NCBI GenBank assembly: GCA_040398425.1
Contig: JBBATZ010000007.1
Coordinates: 1-64,000, forward strand
DNA from: UBA7672 sp040398425
GTDB lineage: Bacteria; Pseudomonadota; Alphaproteobacteria; Caulobacterales; Hyphomonadaceae
Direction: 5' to 3'
Length of the DNA: 64,000 nucleotides
The number at the start of each line of letters is the position of its first letter. Within the stretch, counting starts at the first letter, position 1. The position numbers were made by a program, and so were the translations under genes. This document shows positions 8,332 through 17,382 of the stretch, in pieces. The notes beneath the pieces were generated by a model. It did no database searches. It saw only the letters and a list, made by a program, of their open reading frames with translations, and was not told where the DNA came from.

Positions 8332-10359
8332 ATGAATCGCCCCCTCACAATGACGGCCCTTGGCCTGCTGCTCGCCCTTGGCGTCGCCAGCTGCGCCCAA
8401 CCAGGCGAAATGGCCGGCACCACCGCTGGAACGCAGGTTTCGGTAGCCGAACCGATGGCGCAGGTCGCCTCGCGCGTCGACAACTTCCGTCTTGTGACGG
8501 CCGACGGCCACGCCCGTGAGCTCTATCGCTATAAGGACGCCCCGGCCATCGTGCTCGTGATGCACGCTTCGGGTTCCGCCGACAGCGCCAAGGCCGCCGC
8601 CGAGCTGGCCAGGCTGCAAACCCAGTTCGCGCCCAAGGGCGTCGAATTCATGCTGGTCAACTCCACGACCGACACGCGCGACGCCATGGTGGCCGACGCT
8701 GCGAAGAACGGCATCACTACTCCGATCCTGCAGGACGACCTGCAACTCGTCGGCGGCCAGATCGGCGCCTCGCGCGTTGGCCAGGCTTTCGTGATCGATC
8801 CCAAATCGTGGAAGATCGCCTATAGCGGTCCGCTCGCGGCAGACACGATCGCGGCTGTTGTTGACGGCAAACCGGTGAGCGTCGCTTCGGTGGCCGTGCA
8901 GGGGCAGGCGATCAGCTTCCCGGGTCGCACGCCGGCCGCCAAGGCTGAGTACGCGAAGATTTCGTATGCTGAAACCATCGCGCCGATGATCGAGCAAAAG
9001 TGCGTTGCCTGCCACCAGGAAGGCGGCATCGCGCCGTTCGGCTTCGATGGCTATGCTAAGGTGAAGCAGTTCTCGGGCATGATCCGCGAAGCCGTGCGTA
9101 CCGATCGCATGCCGCCGTGGGATGTCGATCCGCACGTCGGCAAGTTCGCTGACGACAAGTCGCTCTCGGGCGACCAGATCAAGACGCTGGTCAACTGGAT
9201 CGAAGCCGGTGCGCCGCGTGGCGATGGGCCGGATCGCCTTGCCGACGTCAAGCACGTCGCGCAGGAATGGCCGCTCGGCAAGCCTGACCTGATCGTCGAC
9301 ATTCCGAAATACACCATCCCGGCGACGGGCTATGTCGACTACCAGTACCCGACAGTTCCGAACCCGCTGACCGAAGGCAAATGGCTGAAAGCCGCAACGG
9401 CGAAGGTCTCGCAACGCCAGGGCGTGCACCACATCCTCTCGGGCGTGATCCCGGAAGGCGCAACCACCAAGGGCATGCAGGCCTGGGGCGGCGGCGTCGG
9501 CGGCTACACCGTCGGCATGGAATCGACCGTTGCGCCCAAGGGCATTGGCTCGTGGGTCCCGACCGGCGGCCAGTTCGGCTACCAGATGCACTACACGCCG
9601 TTCGGCAAGGAAGCTGTCTCGGCCGAGCAGATTGGCCTGTACTTCTACAAGGATGGCGAAAAGCCTGAGCTGATCATGCGCGAAACGCCGCTCGTCGATC
9701 AGTTCATCCAGATCCCGGCCAACGATCCGGCGCACAAGGAAGTCGCCTACTTCAACTTCCCGCACGATGCAGTCCTGCACACGGCGGTCGTGCACGCGCA
9801 CTATCGTGGCACTTACTCTAAGCTTGAAGTTCTGTCGCCGGATGGCAAACGTGAGACCATTCTCAACGTTCCGTTCTACGACTTCAACTGGCAGCGGATG
9901 TACGAGTTCAACAAGCCGATCAACATCAAGGCTGGCTCGAAAGTGATCGCGACCTACATTTACGACAACTCGAAACGGAACCCGGCGAACCCGGATCCGT
10001 CGAAGGAAATCGTGTGGGGCGACCAGTCGTTCGAGGAAATGTTCTACACCTCGCTGCGCTATCGCTGGGTCGACGAGACGGTTGCCAAGCCGACCAAGTA
10101 TGACGAAGAGCTGAACCAGACGCGCCTGATCGGCATGCTCGACGACAACCTGGACGACAAGGTCCAGATGGCGGAACTGCGTGGCCGCTTCAAGGAGATG
10201 ATCGGCAACCCGATGGCGTTCGGGATGGTCGACAAGAACAAGGACGGCGGCATCGACATGGGCGAGTTCGGTGCGGCCATGAGCATGATGCGGAAGCCGG
10301 CTCCGGCTGCTCCGACGGCCTCGGCCGCCCCGAAGCCGAGCAATGGCGGCGGTCAGTAA
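8332..10359 (+). CDS. Lipoprotein fusing redoxin fold, c-type haem site, PHM/DBH-like copper monooxygenase and EF-hands
   Basis: 675 residues from the ATG preceded by AGGAGG. The domains run as follows: lipoprotein signal (VASC near residue 21); thioredoxin/AhpC-like domain (about 45-195) without the usual cysteines; haem-binding C224-V-A-C-H228 with a possible distal Met260 before PPW; and a peptidylglycine/dopamine-monooxygenase-like copper region (about 320-590). Candidate ligands there are H366-H367, H420 in QMHY, H488-x-H490 and M570 in EEMFY. The C-terminus has EF-hand loops (D634-N-K-D-G-G and a weaker one before it), then an Ala/Pro tail. It is probably an exported copper-dependent hydroxylase with its own electron-transfer module; the substrate is unknown. 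A terminator follows. Confidence 0.75.
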   Translation: MNRPLTMTALGLLLALGVASCAQPGEMAGTTAGTQVSVAEPMAQVASRVDNFRLVTADGHARELYRYKDAPAIVLVMHASGSADSAKAAAELARLQTQFAPKGVEFMLVNSTTDTRDAMVADAAKNGITTPILQDDLQLVGGQIGASRVGQAFVIDPKSWKIAYSGPLAADTIAAVVDGKPVSVASVAVQGQAISFPGRTPAAKAEYAKISYAETIAPMIEQKCVACHQEGGIAPFGFDGYAKVKQFSGMIREAVRTDRMPPWDVDPHVGKFADDKSLSGDQIKTLVNWIEAGAPRGDGPDRLADVKHVAQEWPLGKPDLIVDIPKYTIPATGYVDYQYPTVPNPLTEGKWLKAATAKVSQRQGVHHILSGVIPEGATTKGMQAWGGGVGGYTVGMESTVAPKGIGSWVPTGGQFGYQMHYTPFGKEAVSAEQIGLYFYKDGEKPELIMRETPLVDQFIQIPANDPAHKEVAYFNFPHDAVLHTAVVHAHYRGTYSKLEVLSPDGKRETILNVPFYDFNWQRMYEFNKPINIKAGSKVIATYIYDNSKRNPANPDPSKEIVWGDQSFEEMFYTSLRYRWVDETVAKPTKYDEELNQTRLIGMLDDNLDDKVQMAELRGRFKEMIGNPMAFGMVDKNKDGGIDMGEFGAAMSMMRKPAPAAPTASAAPKPSNGGGQ

Positions 10360-10388
10360 GTCGACTGAACTTCGCCAAGTGATTGCAG

Positions 10389-10424
10389 CGCCCCGGCCCC
10401 ACAAGGCCGGGGCGTTTGCTTTTG
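10389..10424 (+). terminator. Intrinsic terminator after the monooxygenase lipoprotein
   Basis: A perfect 10-bp stem, CGCCCCGGCC (10389-10398) with GGCCGGGGCG (10405-10414), encloses a 6-base loop and is followed by TTTGCTTTT. Confidence 0.85.
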
Positions 10425-10518
10425 GGCGCATGACGCAGCGTTGTAGGTGGCTCGGGCTGGCTGGCATCTTGGCGGCGCGCCGATAAGCTCCCCCAAAAGA
10501 AACGACGGAGAGATGACC

Positions 10519-12147
10519 ATGATCCGGATGCTGTGCGCTGTGTCGATGCTGGCCCTGGCCGCGTGTGACGGAGGTGAGCCTGCAAAGCCCAAAGCGGTGA
10601 CCTGGGAGGTGAGCGAGTTCATCGGGCCGTCGCCCTTTCATGGCCTGCATGGGCTCGCGATCGAGCCGGATGGGACGATCCTCGCGGGCAGCGTGGTGGG
10701 GCAGGCGATCTATGCTGTGGACCCCAAGACCGGCGCGGTGACGGAGCGTATGGGGCCGCCAGATGGAATGGCGGACGATATCGCGTTCGGGCCGGATGGG
10801 GTGATGGCGTGGACGGGATACCTCACCGGCAAGGTGTTCGTGCAGGAGAAGGGTCAGGCGGCGCGCATGATCTCGTCGGGACTTCCGGGGTCGAACTCGC
10901 TGGCGTTCAACAAGGAGGGCAAGCTCTACTTTACGCAAGTCTTCCTCGGGGACGCGCTCTACGAAGCGGACTGGAAGGGCGGTGCGGCGCCGAAGCTGAT
11001 CCGCAAGGATCTGGGCGGGCTAAACGGATTCGAGTTCGGACCTGACGGGATGATCTACGGGCCGCTGTGGTTCAAGCATGCGATCGTGAAGGTCGATCCG
11101 AAGACAGGCAAGGACACCCTGGTTGCCGATGGCTTCGAGATTCCGGCGGCTGCGAATTTCGGGCCCGATGGCAATCTCTATGCCATCGACACCAGGAATG
11201 GTCAGGTCAAACGCATCGACATGAAGACCAAAGCAGTAACGGTGGTCGCCACCCTGCCGCCCTCGCTCGACAATCTCGCGATTGCGCCCGACGGGACGAT
11301 CTATGTGTCGAACATGGCGGAGGCGTCGATCTTCGAGGTGAACCCGGCGACGGGCGCTGTGCGCACCGTGGTGAGCGGGCCGCTGGCGACGCCAACGGAC
11401 CTGGTGCTCACGGACGGAGCTCAGGGCGAGAAGCTGCATGTGGCGGATGTATTTGCGTATCGGGTGATCGATACGGCCACCAGGAAGATCGACAATCCGC
11501 TGCGCATGTATCGCGACGAGACCGACAACCAGCTTGGCATTGGCGCGGGCAAGTCGAACGTGCTGATCACGAGCTGGGCCGCAGGCATGGTGCAGGTGGT
11601 GGATCGAGCGACGGGCGCGGCGGTGATGCACCACGGCTTTACGGCGCCTACGGATGCGATCGAACTTGCCGACGGCAGGCTGATCGTGCTTGAGGCGGCG
11701 ACGGGGAATATCCGCCTGGTCGGCGATGGCGACACGCCGGGCGAGGTGCTGGTGAGTGGATTGAAGTTTCCGGTCGCGATGGTCGAGGCGGCGGACGGCA
11801 AGGTTTATGTCACGGAGACGGGTGGCGCGCTGCAGGACGTCGACCTGACGGCGAAGACCATGAAGCAGGTACTGGAGGGGTTGGCCGGACCGGAAGGCGT
11901 CGATATCGGGTCCGATGGCAAGGTCTATGTCGCCGAGGCCGGCGCCGGGCGCGTGATCGCTTACGATCCGAAAGACAAGTCGAAGACCGTGATCGCGGAG
12001 GGGCTGAAGATGGGCCTGCCGGCGGCGGAGGGGACGTTGCCGGCCTTCACCACGACGGGGGTCGCTGTGTCGAAGAAGGATGGCTCGGTTTACGTGTCAT
12101 CCGACATCACGAATGCGATCTACAGGATCGCCCCGTCTGCAAAGTAG
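10519..12147 (+). CDS. SMP-30/NHL-type beta-propeller lipoprotein
   Basis: 542 residues with a lipoprotein signal (lipobox LAAC near residue 15). Repeated blade-like units of the form GLAIEPDGTI, DDIAFGPDG, EFGPDGMIYG, NFGPDGNLYAID, AIAPDGTIYVS and DIGSDGKVYVAEAG follow, the pattern of SMP-30/gluconolactonase and NHL propellers. Two propellers may be present (about 40-330 and 340-540). It is likely an exported sugar-lactone or ester hydrolase, or a binding protein; no catalytic claim is possible. ATG at 10519 has GGAG six to eight bases upstream; ATG at 10513 is the alternative. It follows the terminator and should have its own promoter. Confidence 0.7.
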   Translation: MIRMLCAVSMLALAACDGGEPAKPKAVTWEVSEFIGPSPFHGLHGLAIEPDGTILAGSVVGQAIYAVDPKTGAVTERMGPPDGMADDIAFGPDGVMAWTGYLTGKVFVQEKGQAARMISSGLPGSNSLAFNKEGKLYFTQVFLGDALYEADWKGGAAPKLIRKDLGGLNGFEFGPDGMIYGPLWFKHAIVKVDPKTGKDTLVADGFEIPAAANFGPDGNLYAIDTRNGQVKRIDMKTKAVTVVATLPPSLDNLAIAPDGTIYVSNMAEASIFEVNPATGAVRTVVSGPLATPTDLVLTDGAQGEKLHVADVFAYRVIDTATRKIDNPLRMYRDETDNQLGIGAGKSNVLITSWAAGMVQVVDRATGAAVMHHGFTAPTDAIELADGRLIVLEAATGNIRLVGDGDTPGEVLVSGLKFPVAMVEAADGKVYVTETGGALQDVDLTAKTMKQVLEGLAGPEGVDIGSDGKVYVAEAGAGRVIAYDPKDKSKTVIAEGLKMGLPAAEGTLPAFTTTGVAVSKKDGSVYVSSDITNAIYRIAPSAK

Positions 12148-12228
12148 CCTCGGGCGAAAACAGTTAAGTTGGAAAAGTCGGATGGGTCTGGCTGGCTGTG
12201 TCCTCCGGGCGACAGAAGGAGCGATCTC

Positions 12229-12663
12229 ATGCGTTTTGTGATGCTGATGTATCCCGGCCCTGCGGCTGAAACCGAGCAATCGCCGGTTCCAGAGGGACCG
12301 GAAGGGCAGAAACTGCTCGAGGACATGATGGCGTTCAACCAGCGCATGGTGGATGCCGGGATCATGCTGGGTGGCGAAGGGCTGAAACCGACCCGGCTTG
12401 GCGCGCGTGTGAAATTCGGCCCGCATGGGTCGACCGACATTGTCGACGGGCCGTTCACCGAGACCAAGGAAGTGCTCGGCGGCTACTGGATCATCGAAGC
12501 GGCGTCGCTGGCGGAGGCGGTGGCGTGGGCGCGCCAGGCGCCATGTCCGGCGGGCGAGTTCATCGAGGTCCGCCCAGTGTGGACGCCGGAGGATTTTGGC
12601 GAGGAGGCTGCCGCGAAAGAACGCGCGCAGATGGCGCAGATCGAGGCGCAGAAGCGCGGCTGA
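12229..12663 (+). CDS. YCII/DGPF-domain protein
   Basis: 144 residues opening MRFVMLMYPGP, with the family-defining DGPFTETKEVLGGYWI block in the middle and a helix SLAEAVAWARQAPCP after it. This is the ferredoxin-like YCII-related fold found as stand-alone proteins often linked with ECF sigma factors; no such sigma gene is seen next to it. AAGGAG stands seven bases before the ATG. Its stop abuts the stop of the convergent hydrolase gene with no base between them. The function of the family is not settled. Confidence 0.8.
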   Translation: MRFVMLMYPGPAAETEQSPVPEGPEGQKLLEDMMAFNQRMVDAGIMLGGEGLKPTRLGARVKFGPHGSTDIVDGPFTETKEVLGGYWIIEAASLAEAVAWARQAPCPAGEFIEVRPVWTPEDFGEEAAAKERAQMAQIEAQKRG

Positions 12664-14736
12664 TCAGAGAAGATCGCGCGCGACGCGGGCGTCGCTGGTG
12701 CGTGTGAATACCTCAGCGCCGTTGTGTGTTGCTGTCAGCGTCTCGACGATACGGAAATGCGTGGCGTCGGATGTGAGGTCGTAGCTGGCTTCGACGGCGC
12801 AGTCCCAGCCTGCGCGTTTCCAGGATGAACGCGTGATCTGGCGCCAGCGGGCGGAGAGCGGATCGCCGGCGGTGATCTCGCTGGCCGCTCCGCTGGAAGA
12901 CGCCAGTTCGATGTTGGCGGCATCTATGCGGTAGGGCTCTTCAGGCTCGGCCATGGTGATGACGAGACGGCCGGATGCGTCTGGCGTGGCGGGCGTGTAG
13001 GTGGATGCGGGATCGGCGCCGTTGCCTTGAGTGATCGGAAGCGGCTTATCGATGGTCGGCGTGCGGACAGTCAGTGTCAGCGTCGAGACGCCCATGGGCA
13101 GGGTCAGCGTCGGCGAGTCTGGCGAGGGCCACAGCATTGGCCAGAAGCCTTCGGACAGGGCGAGGCGGATGCGCGAGCCGGCGCGGAAGACGTAGGCGGC
13201 GGGGCGAAGCTTGATCGTGACATCATAGACGTGGCCGGGTTCAAGCGGTGTAGGCGCACTCATGGAGTTGCGGCGCGTGAGGTTGAGGGCGGCCCAGGTA
13301 ACGGGCCAGCTCTTCCCGTCCGGGCGCAGATCATTGAGGCGCAGGAAGAGTTTGGCGACGGGCTTGTCGGCGGCGATGCGGAGACGGAGTTCGGCCTCGC
13401 CGGTGAGTTCAACGGCTGCGGTGAGGGCGGCAGAGTCGAAGACAGTGCTGAGCGCGTCGTCGTGCGATTGTTCGAGCGGCAGGCGGTCGAGCCATTCCGG
13501 CCTTGTTGTGCCGACAATGCCTCTGTCGCGATGAATGAGATCAGCGCCGGGCGTGGCGCTGGTGTAGAGCTTGCCCGCGTTGAGGTGGAAAGTGAGCGCC
13601 TGATGTGGTGGCGGCCAGTGCTCGCTGGCGATCCAGTGACCGGGGATCGGACCGCCTTCGCTTGCGGTTGCTTCGGGGAGGAAGACGCGGACGCGCGGTT
13701 CGCGCATGATGCCGATGTCTTCCTGCATCAGCCAGTGTCGCCACCAGCGCACTTCCTCATGCGCCCAGTCGAGGCCCTGCGAGGCGGTATAGGGATAGGT
13801 GTGGCCCCACGGACCGATGAGAATTTTTGCAGGCGTCCTGAGGCTGGAGAACAGGTGGAGGCTCGGTGTGGCATAGGTATCGCTCCAGCCGCTGACAAAG
13901 TAGGCGGGGATGGCGATGTCGCGCGGAGCCTCGGCGACAGAGCCGCGTTTCCAGTAGGCGTCTTCGCGCTGGTGTTGCAGCCATGTGGCGAGGATGGGCG
14001 GCGTGGCGTCGAGACGTTGGCGCCAGAGATCAAGCCAGCGTTCGCCATGCAGCTCAGGGTCCGGCGGGCCGGCCATGACTTTCTTGAAGAGCACGCCCCA
14101 TTGGAAATTCGTGTGGCCGAGACCGCCGCCGACATAGTGCGCGTCGTCTGTATAGCGACGGTCGCACGACCCCATCGGCATGATTGCCTTCAGCGCCGGC
14201 GGACGGCGGGCCGCGACCTGCAGCGTGTTGATGCCGCCCCATGAGATGCCGCGCATGCCGACGGCGCCGTTGCACCAGTCCTGCCTCGCGAGCCAGGCGA
14301 TGGCTTCCTCGCAGTCATTGAGTTCGGCTTCGGCGTATTCGTCGGTGATGACGCCTTCGGACTCGCCCGAGCCGCGCACGTCGAGGCGGATGAAGGCGAT
14401 TCCATTTGCTGCAAGCTTTGGCCCCCAGAGGTCGTCCGCGAAGCGGTAGAGGTCGCGCTTGCGATAGGGGACGCATTCGAGGACGGCAGGAACGCGTGCG
14501 GCTGTCTCGGGAAGCCACAGGCGCGCGAAGAGGTTTGTACCATCCGGCATCGGTATGGGCTGGTGTTCGATCGTGCGGAAGGAGACAGGGGTGGGCGGCG
14601 TCCACGGCGCGGAGGCGCAGGCGGCGGCGGCGAGGCCGGCGCTGGCAGTCATGAAGGTACGGCGATCTATTCCGGTGGAAATGCCAGCCTCCCGCATGTT
14701 TCCAGCACTTTCGGGCAGGCCGGACCGGGAATCCAT
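12664..14736 (-). CDS. CocE/NonD-family hydrolase with Tat-type lipoprotein signal
   Basis: About 690 residues. The N-terminus holds DRRTFMT followed by an Ala-rich segment and C, that is a twin-arginine-like signal with a lipobox, so the enzyme is probably exported folded and lipid-anchored. The alpha/beta hydrolase domain (about 60-380) has the nucleophile elbow GISWGG, a helical cap, and an HTYPYT region near the catalytic His. The C-terminal half is the jelly-roll domain of X-Pro dipeptidyl-peptidase/cocaine esterase. It should be a serine esterase, acylase or dipeptidyl peptidase. ATG at 14697 is an alternative start that keeps the signal. Confidence 0.8.
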   Translation of the reverse strand: MDSRSGLPESAGNMREAGISTGIDRRTFMTASAGLAAAACASAPWTPPTPVSFRTIEHQPIPMPDGTNLFARLWLPETAARVPAVLECVPYRKRDLYRFADDLWGPKLAANGIAFIRLDVRGSGESEGVITDEYAEAELNDCEEAIAWLARQDWCNGAVGMRGISWGGINTLQVAARRPPALKAIMPMGSCDRRYTDDAHYVGGGLGHTNFQWGVLFKKVMAGPPDPELHGERWLDLWRQRLDATPPILATWLQHQREDAYWKRGSVAEAPRDIAIPAYFVSGWSDTYATPSLHLFSSLRTPAKILIGPWGHTYPYTASQGLDWAHEEVRWWRHWLMQEDIGIMREPRVRVFLPEATASEGGPIPGHWIASEHWPPPHQALTFHLNAGKLYTSATPGADLIHRDRGIVGTTRPEWLDRLPLEQSHDDALSTVFDSAALTAAVELTGEAELRLRIAADKPVAKLFLRLNDLRPDGKSWPVTWAALNLTRRNSMSAPTPLEPGHVYDVTIKLRPAAYVFRAGSRIRLALSEGFWPMLWPSPDSPTLTLPMGVSTLTLTVRTPTIDKPLPITQGNGADPASTYTPATPDASGRLVITMAEPEEPYRIDAANIELASSSGAASEITAGDPLSARWRQITRSSWKRAGWDCAVEASYDLTSDATHFRIVETLTATHNGAEVFTRTSDARVARDLL

Positions 14737-14820
14737 CGAAATTCACCAATCGGGGTTCACGGAAAAAACCAGCCTTTCTGAGAGAGTGCAGGCTGCGAAA
14801 CGGCCGGGAATTCCGCGTTC

Positions 14821-15924
14821 ATGCGGGTTGAGAGCATTCATCCGAAAGACCTGTCGGCCAGCGACGTGGCTGCCTGGCGGAGCTTTCTTCGCGCCGATCC
14901 CGAGTTGTCGAGCCCCTATCTGACGCCCGACTGGGCGAGGCTGGTGGCCATGCATCGCAGCGATGTGTGGGTGGCTGTCTATCGTACTGACGCCTGCGAG
15001 CCGCTGGGGTTCCTGCCGGTGCAGCGGTGCGGTGCTTCCGCAGCAATGCCAGCTGGCGGACCGATCTGTGACTATCAGGCGCTTGTGGCCAAGCCCGGTG
15101 TGACGCTCGACCTTGCTATGGCGCCCAAGGCGCTGAGCGTCGGGCGGATCGATCTGACGGCGGGCCTGTTGAACAACACGGTGGGATCGCGACTGCTGAC
15201 TTCGGATGCAGGGCATGTCATGCGCTTTGCGGGCGGCTACGAAGCGTGGTGCGCGGAAAGGCTGGCGGCGGGGACGAAGACGGTCGCCAAGACGCGCAGG
15301 AAGCTGGCAAAGATGACGCGCGATCTCAGCGGCGAGGTTACGTTCGATGCGTTCTCGACCGACACCGATGCGTTCGAGACGCTGATGACGTGGAAGCGCG
15401 AGCAGATGAAGCGCACGGGCGTGCGGGACATCTTTGAACACGCGTGGATTGATGGCGTGGTGCGCGGGACGTTTGCCGCACCGGGGAATGATCACTGTTT
15501 CGGCGGCGCGATGTTCGTGCTGCGGGTGAAGGGCGCGCCTGCTGCGGTGCTGTTCTGCCTGCGCGCGGACAAGGCGCTGCATGCCTGGTATGTCGCCCAT
15601 GAAAACCAGTGGGCGCAGTATTCGCCCGGCCTGATCGTGTTCGTCGAGGCGATCCGCGCGGCGGCCGAGGCAGGTTATACAGAACTCGATCTCGGGCCGG
15701 GCGAGTATCAGTTCAAGGACAGCCTCGCCAACGCCAGCCGCGCCTGTGGGGCGGGGTTCATTGCGGGGCAGGGCCTGTCGCCTGCCCTCAAGGCGGCGCA
15801 GTTCCAGGTCCGCGCGATGGTGGAAAGCCTGCCAGTGGGCCGCGTGCGGCAATGGCCGGCGAAAGCCATGCGGCGGCTGGACATTGCGCGCGGGCTGGCC
15901 GCGCCTGCGGGCCGCGTGGCCTGA
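14821..15924 (+). CDS. FemAB/CelD-type GNAT acyltransferase
   Basis: 367 residues of the BioF2/CelD-like GNAT family (Acetyltransf_6). The N-terminal half opens with a SPYLTPDWARLV motif. A basic helical hairpin KTRRKLAKMTRDL (about 155-170) and the C-terminal acetyltransferase half follow, with PAAVLFCLRADKALHAWY, SPGLIVFVEAIRAAAE and ELDLGPGEYQFKDS. In Caulobacterales such proteins modify holdfast or cellulose polysaccharide (HfsK- or CelD-like), which suggests a role in surface polysaccharide acylation. No polysaccharide genes are nearby, so this rests on the family alone. Confidence 0.75.
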   Translation: MRVESIHPKDLSASDVAAWRSFLRADPELSSPYLTPDWARLVAMHRSDVWVAVYRTDACEPLGFLPVQRCGASAAMPAGGPICDYQALVAKPGVTLDLAMAPKALSVGRIDLTAGLLNNTVGSRLLTSDAGHVMRFAGGYEAWCAERLAAGTKTVAKTRRKLAKMTRDLSGEVTFDAFSTDTDAFETLMTWKREQMKRTGVRDIFEHAWIDGVVRGTFAAPGNDHCFGGAMFVLRVKGAPAAVLFCLRADKALHAWYVAHENQWAQYSPGLIVFVEAIRAAAEAGYTELDLGPGEYQFKDSLANASRACGAGFIAGQGLSPALKAAQFQVRAMVESLPVGRVRQWPAKAMRRLDIARGLAAPAGRVA

Positions 15925-15993
15925 ACGGGGGTTTTACCCGTGGCAAATACGGTATAGGCACGCGGCAAATTCTCCCCTGAAAGGGTTCAGCCC

Positions 15994-17238
15994 GTGACCG
16001 CTACGCCCGTCTCGCCTGTCGACACTTCAGCACCCCTTCCGGTGACGCTGGCCGATATCGAAGCGGCGGCGAAGGCGATTGAAGGCCAGATCGAGCACAC
16101 CCCGCTGCGCTATTCGCGCACGCTGTCGGAGATCACGGGCGCGCAGGTCTGGATCAAGTTCGAGAACCTGCAGTTCACGGCCTCGTTCAAGGAGCGTGGC
16201 GCGCTCAACAAGCTGTTGTCGCTGTCGAACTCGGAAAAGGCTGCAGGCGTCATTGCGATGTCGGCAGGCAACCACGCGCAGGGTGTCGCTTACCATGCCT
16301 CGCGGCTCGGCATTCCCTCGACCATCGTGATGCCGAAGGGCACGCCGTTCGTGAAGATCGAGCACACGCGCAATTTCGGCGCGACCGTGATCATTCATGG
16401 CGAGACGCTGGCGGATGCCGATGCGCATGCGCGCAAGCTCGAGAAGGAGCAGGCGCTGACCTTCGTGCACCCGTTCGACGACAAGCATGTTATCGCGGGG
16501 CAAGGCACGATCGGTCTCGAGATCATGGCGGCGTTGCCGGATTTCGACGTGATGGTGCTCCCGGTTGGCGGCGGCGGATTGTCTGCCGGCATCGCGACGG
16601 CCATCAAGGCGCTAAGGCCTGCGACATCGATCATCGGCGTCGAGCCGGCGCTTTATCCTTCGTTGTCGGCGGAGCTGCGCGGGGAAGAGGCCAGGGTCGG
16701 CGGCGCGACGATCGCGGAAGGCATCGCTGTCAAGAAGGTCGGCAAGCTGACGGCGCAGATCCTGCGCCAGCTGATGGACAAGGTGATCCTCGCCAGCGAG
16801 GACGAGCTGGAACGCGCGGTCACGTTGTTCGCCACGGTCGAAAAATCGGTCGCTGAAGGTGCGGGCGCGGCGGGGCTGGCCGCCCTGCTGGCGGAGCCTG
16901 AGACGTTCAAGGGGCGCAAGGTGGTGCTCGTGCTGTGCGGCGGCAACATCGACACGCGCCTTTTGGCGTCGGTCCTGACGCGCTCCCTGGTTCGGGAAAA
17001 GCGCATCACCTCGATCCGCATCATCGGCAACGACCAGCCAGGCCTGCTTGCGAAGGTGAGCACGGTGATCGGCGACAATGGCGGGAACATCATCGAGGTC
17101 TTCCACAACCGCATGGCGCTGGACGTGCCGGCCAAGGGCGCGGAGTTCGACATCACGATCGAGACCCGCGACGCCCGGCATACCCAGGAAATCATCGACG
17201 CCCTGAATGAGGCCGGTTTCCCGCCCCGTACGAACTAG
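15994..17238 (+). CDS. ilvA: Threonine ammonia-lyase (threonine dehydratase), ACT-domain type
   Basis: 414 residues. The PLP-dependent fold-type II catalytic domain has the Schiff-base lysine K66 in TASFKERGA, SAGNHAQG as the substrate loop, and the glycine-rich phosphate cradle PVGGGGLSAG. It is followed by a single C-terminal ACT domain (about 335-410, starting SIRIIGNDQPGLLAKV). It converts L-threonine to 2-oxobutanoate and ammonia, the first step to isoleucine. The size and single ACT domain fit the short TdcB/IlvA form common in Alphaproteobacteria. The start is GTG. Confidence 0.9.
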   Translation: MTATPVSPVDTSAPLPVTLADIEAAAKAIEGQIEHTPLRYSRTLSEITGAQVWIKFENLQFTASFKERGALNKLLSLSNSEKAAGVIAMSAGNHAQGVAYHASRLGIPSTIVMPKGTPFVKIEHTRNFGATVIIHGETLADADAHARKLEKEQALTFVHPFDDKHVIAGQGTIGLEIMAALPDFDVMVLPVGGGGLSAGIATAIKALRPATSIIGVEPALYPSLSAELRGEEARVGGATIAEGIAVKKVGKLTAQILRQLMDKVILASEDELERAVTLFATVEKSVAEGAGAAGLAALLAEPETFKGRKVVLVLCGGNIDTRLLASVLTRSLVREKRITSIRIIGNDQPGLLAKVSTVIGDNGGNIIEVFHNRMALDVPAKGAEFDITIETRDARHTQEIIDALNEAGFPPRTN

Positions 17239-17382
17239 GGTTGGCCAGCTGGGTCTGACCAACTGAGAGCCTGAAAAAGATGCGTTTGGGGCCTGACACG
17301 ATCGTCAAGGCGGATCCCCATCGGCCCTCTCGCACTCTCCGCCAAGCGGTGCTAACAGGCGGGCCATATCAGGGAGTTCCGC

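Noticed and set aside
8314..10938. An 874-codon open frame on the minus strand opposite the monooxygenase lipoprotein
   Set aside because: It mirrors a gene with clear domains, is rich in Arg and His as antisense frames in GC-rich DNA are, and has no ribosome site or recognisable motif.
14743..15852. A 369-codon minus-strand frame opposite the FemAB gene
   Set aside because: Arg/His/Gln-rich shadow; the plus frame has the family motifs.
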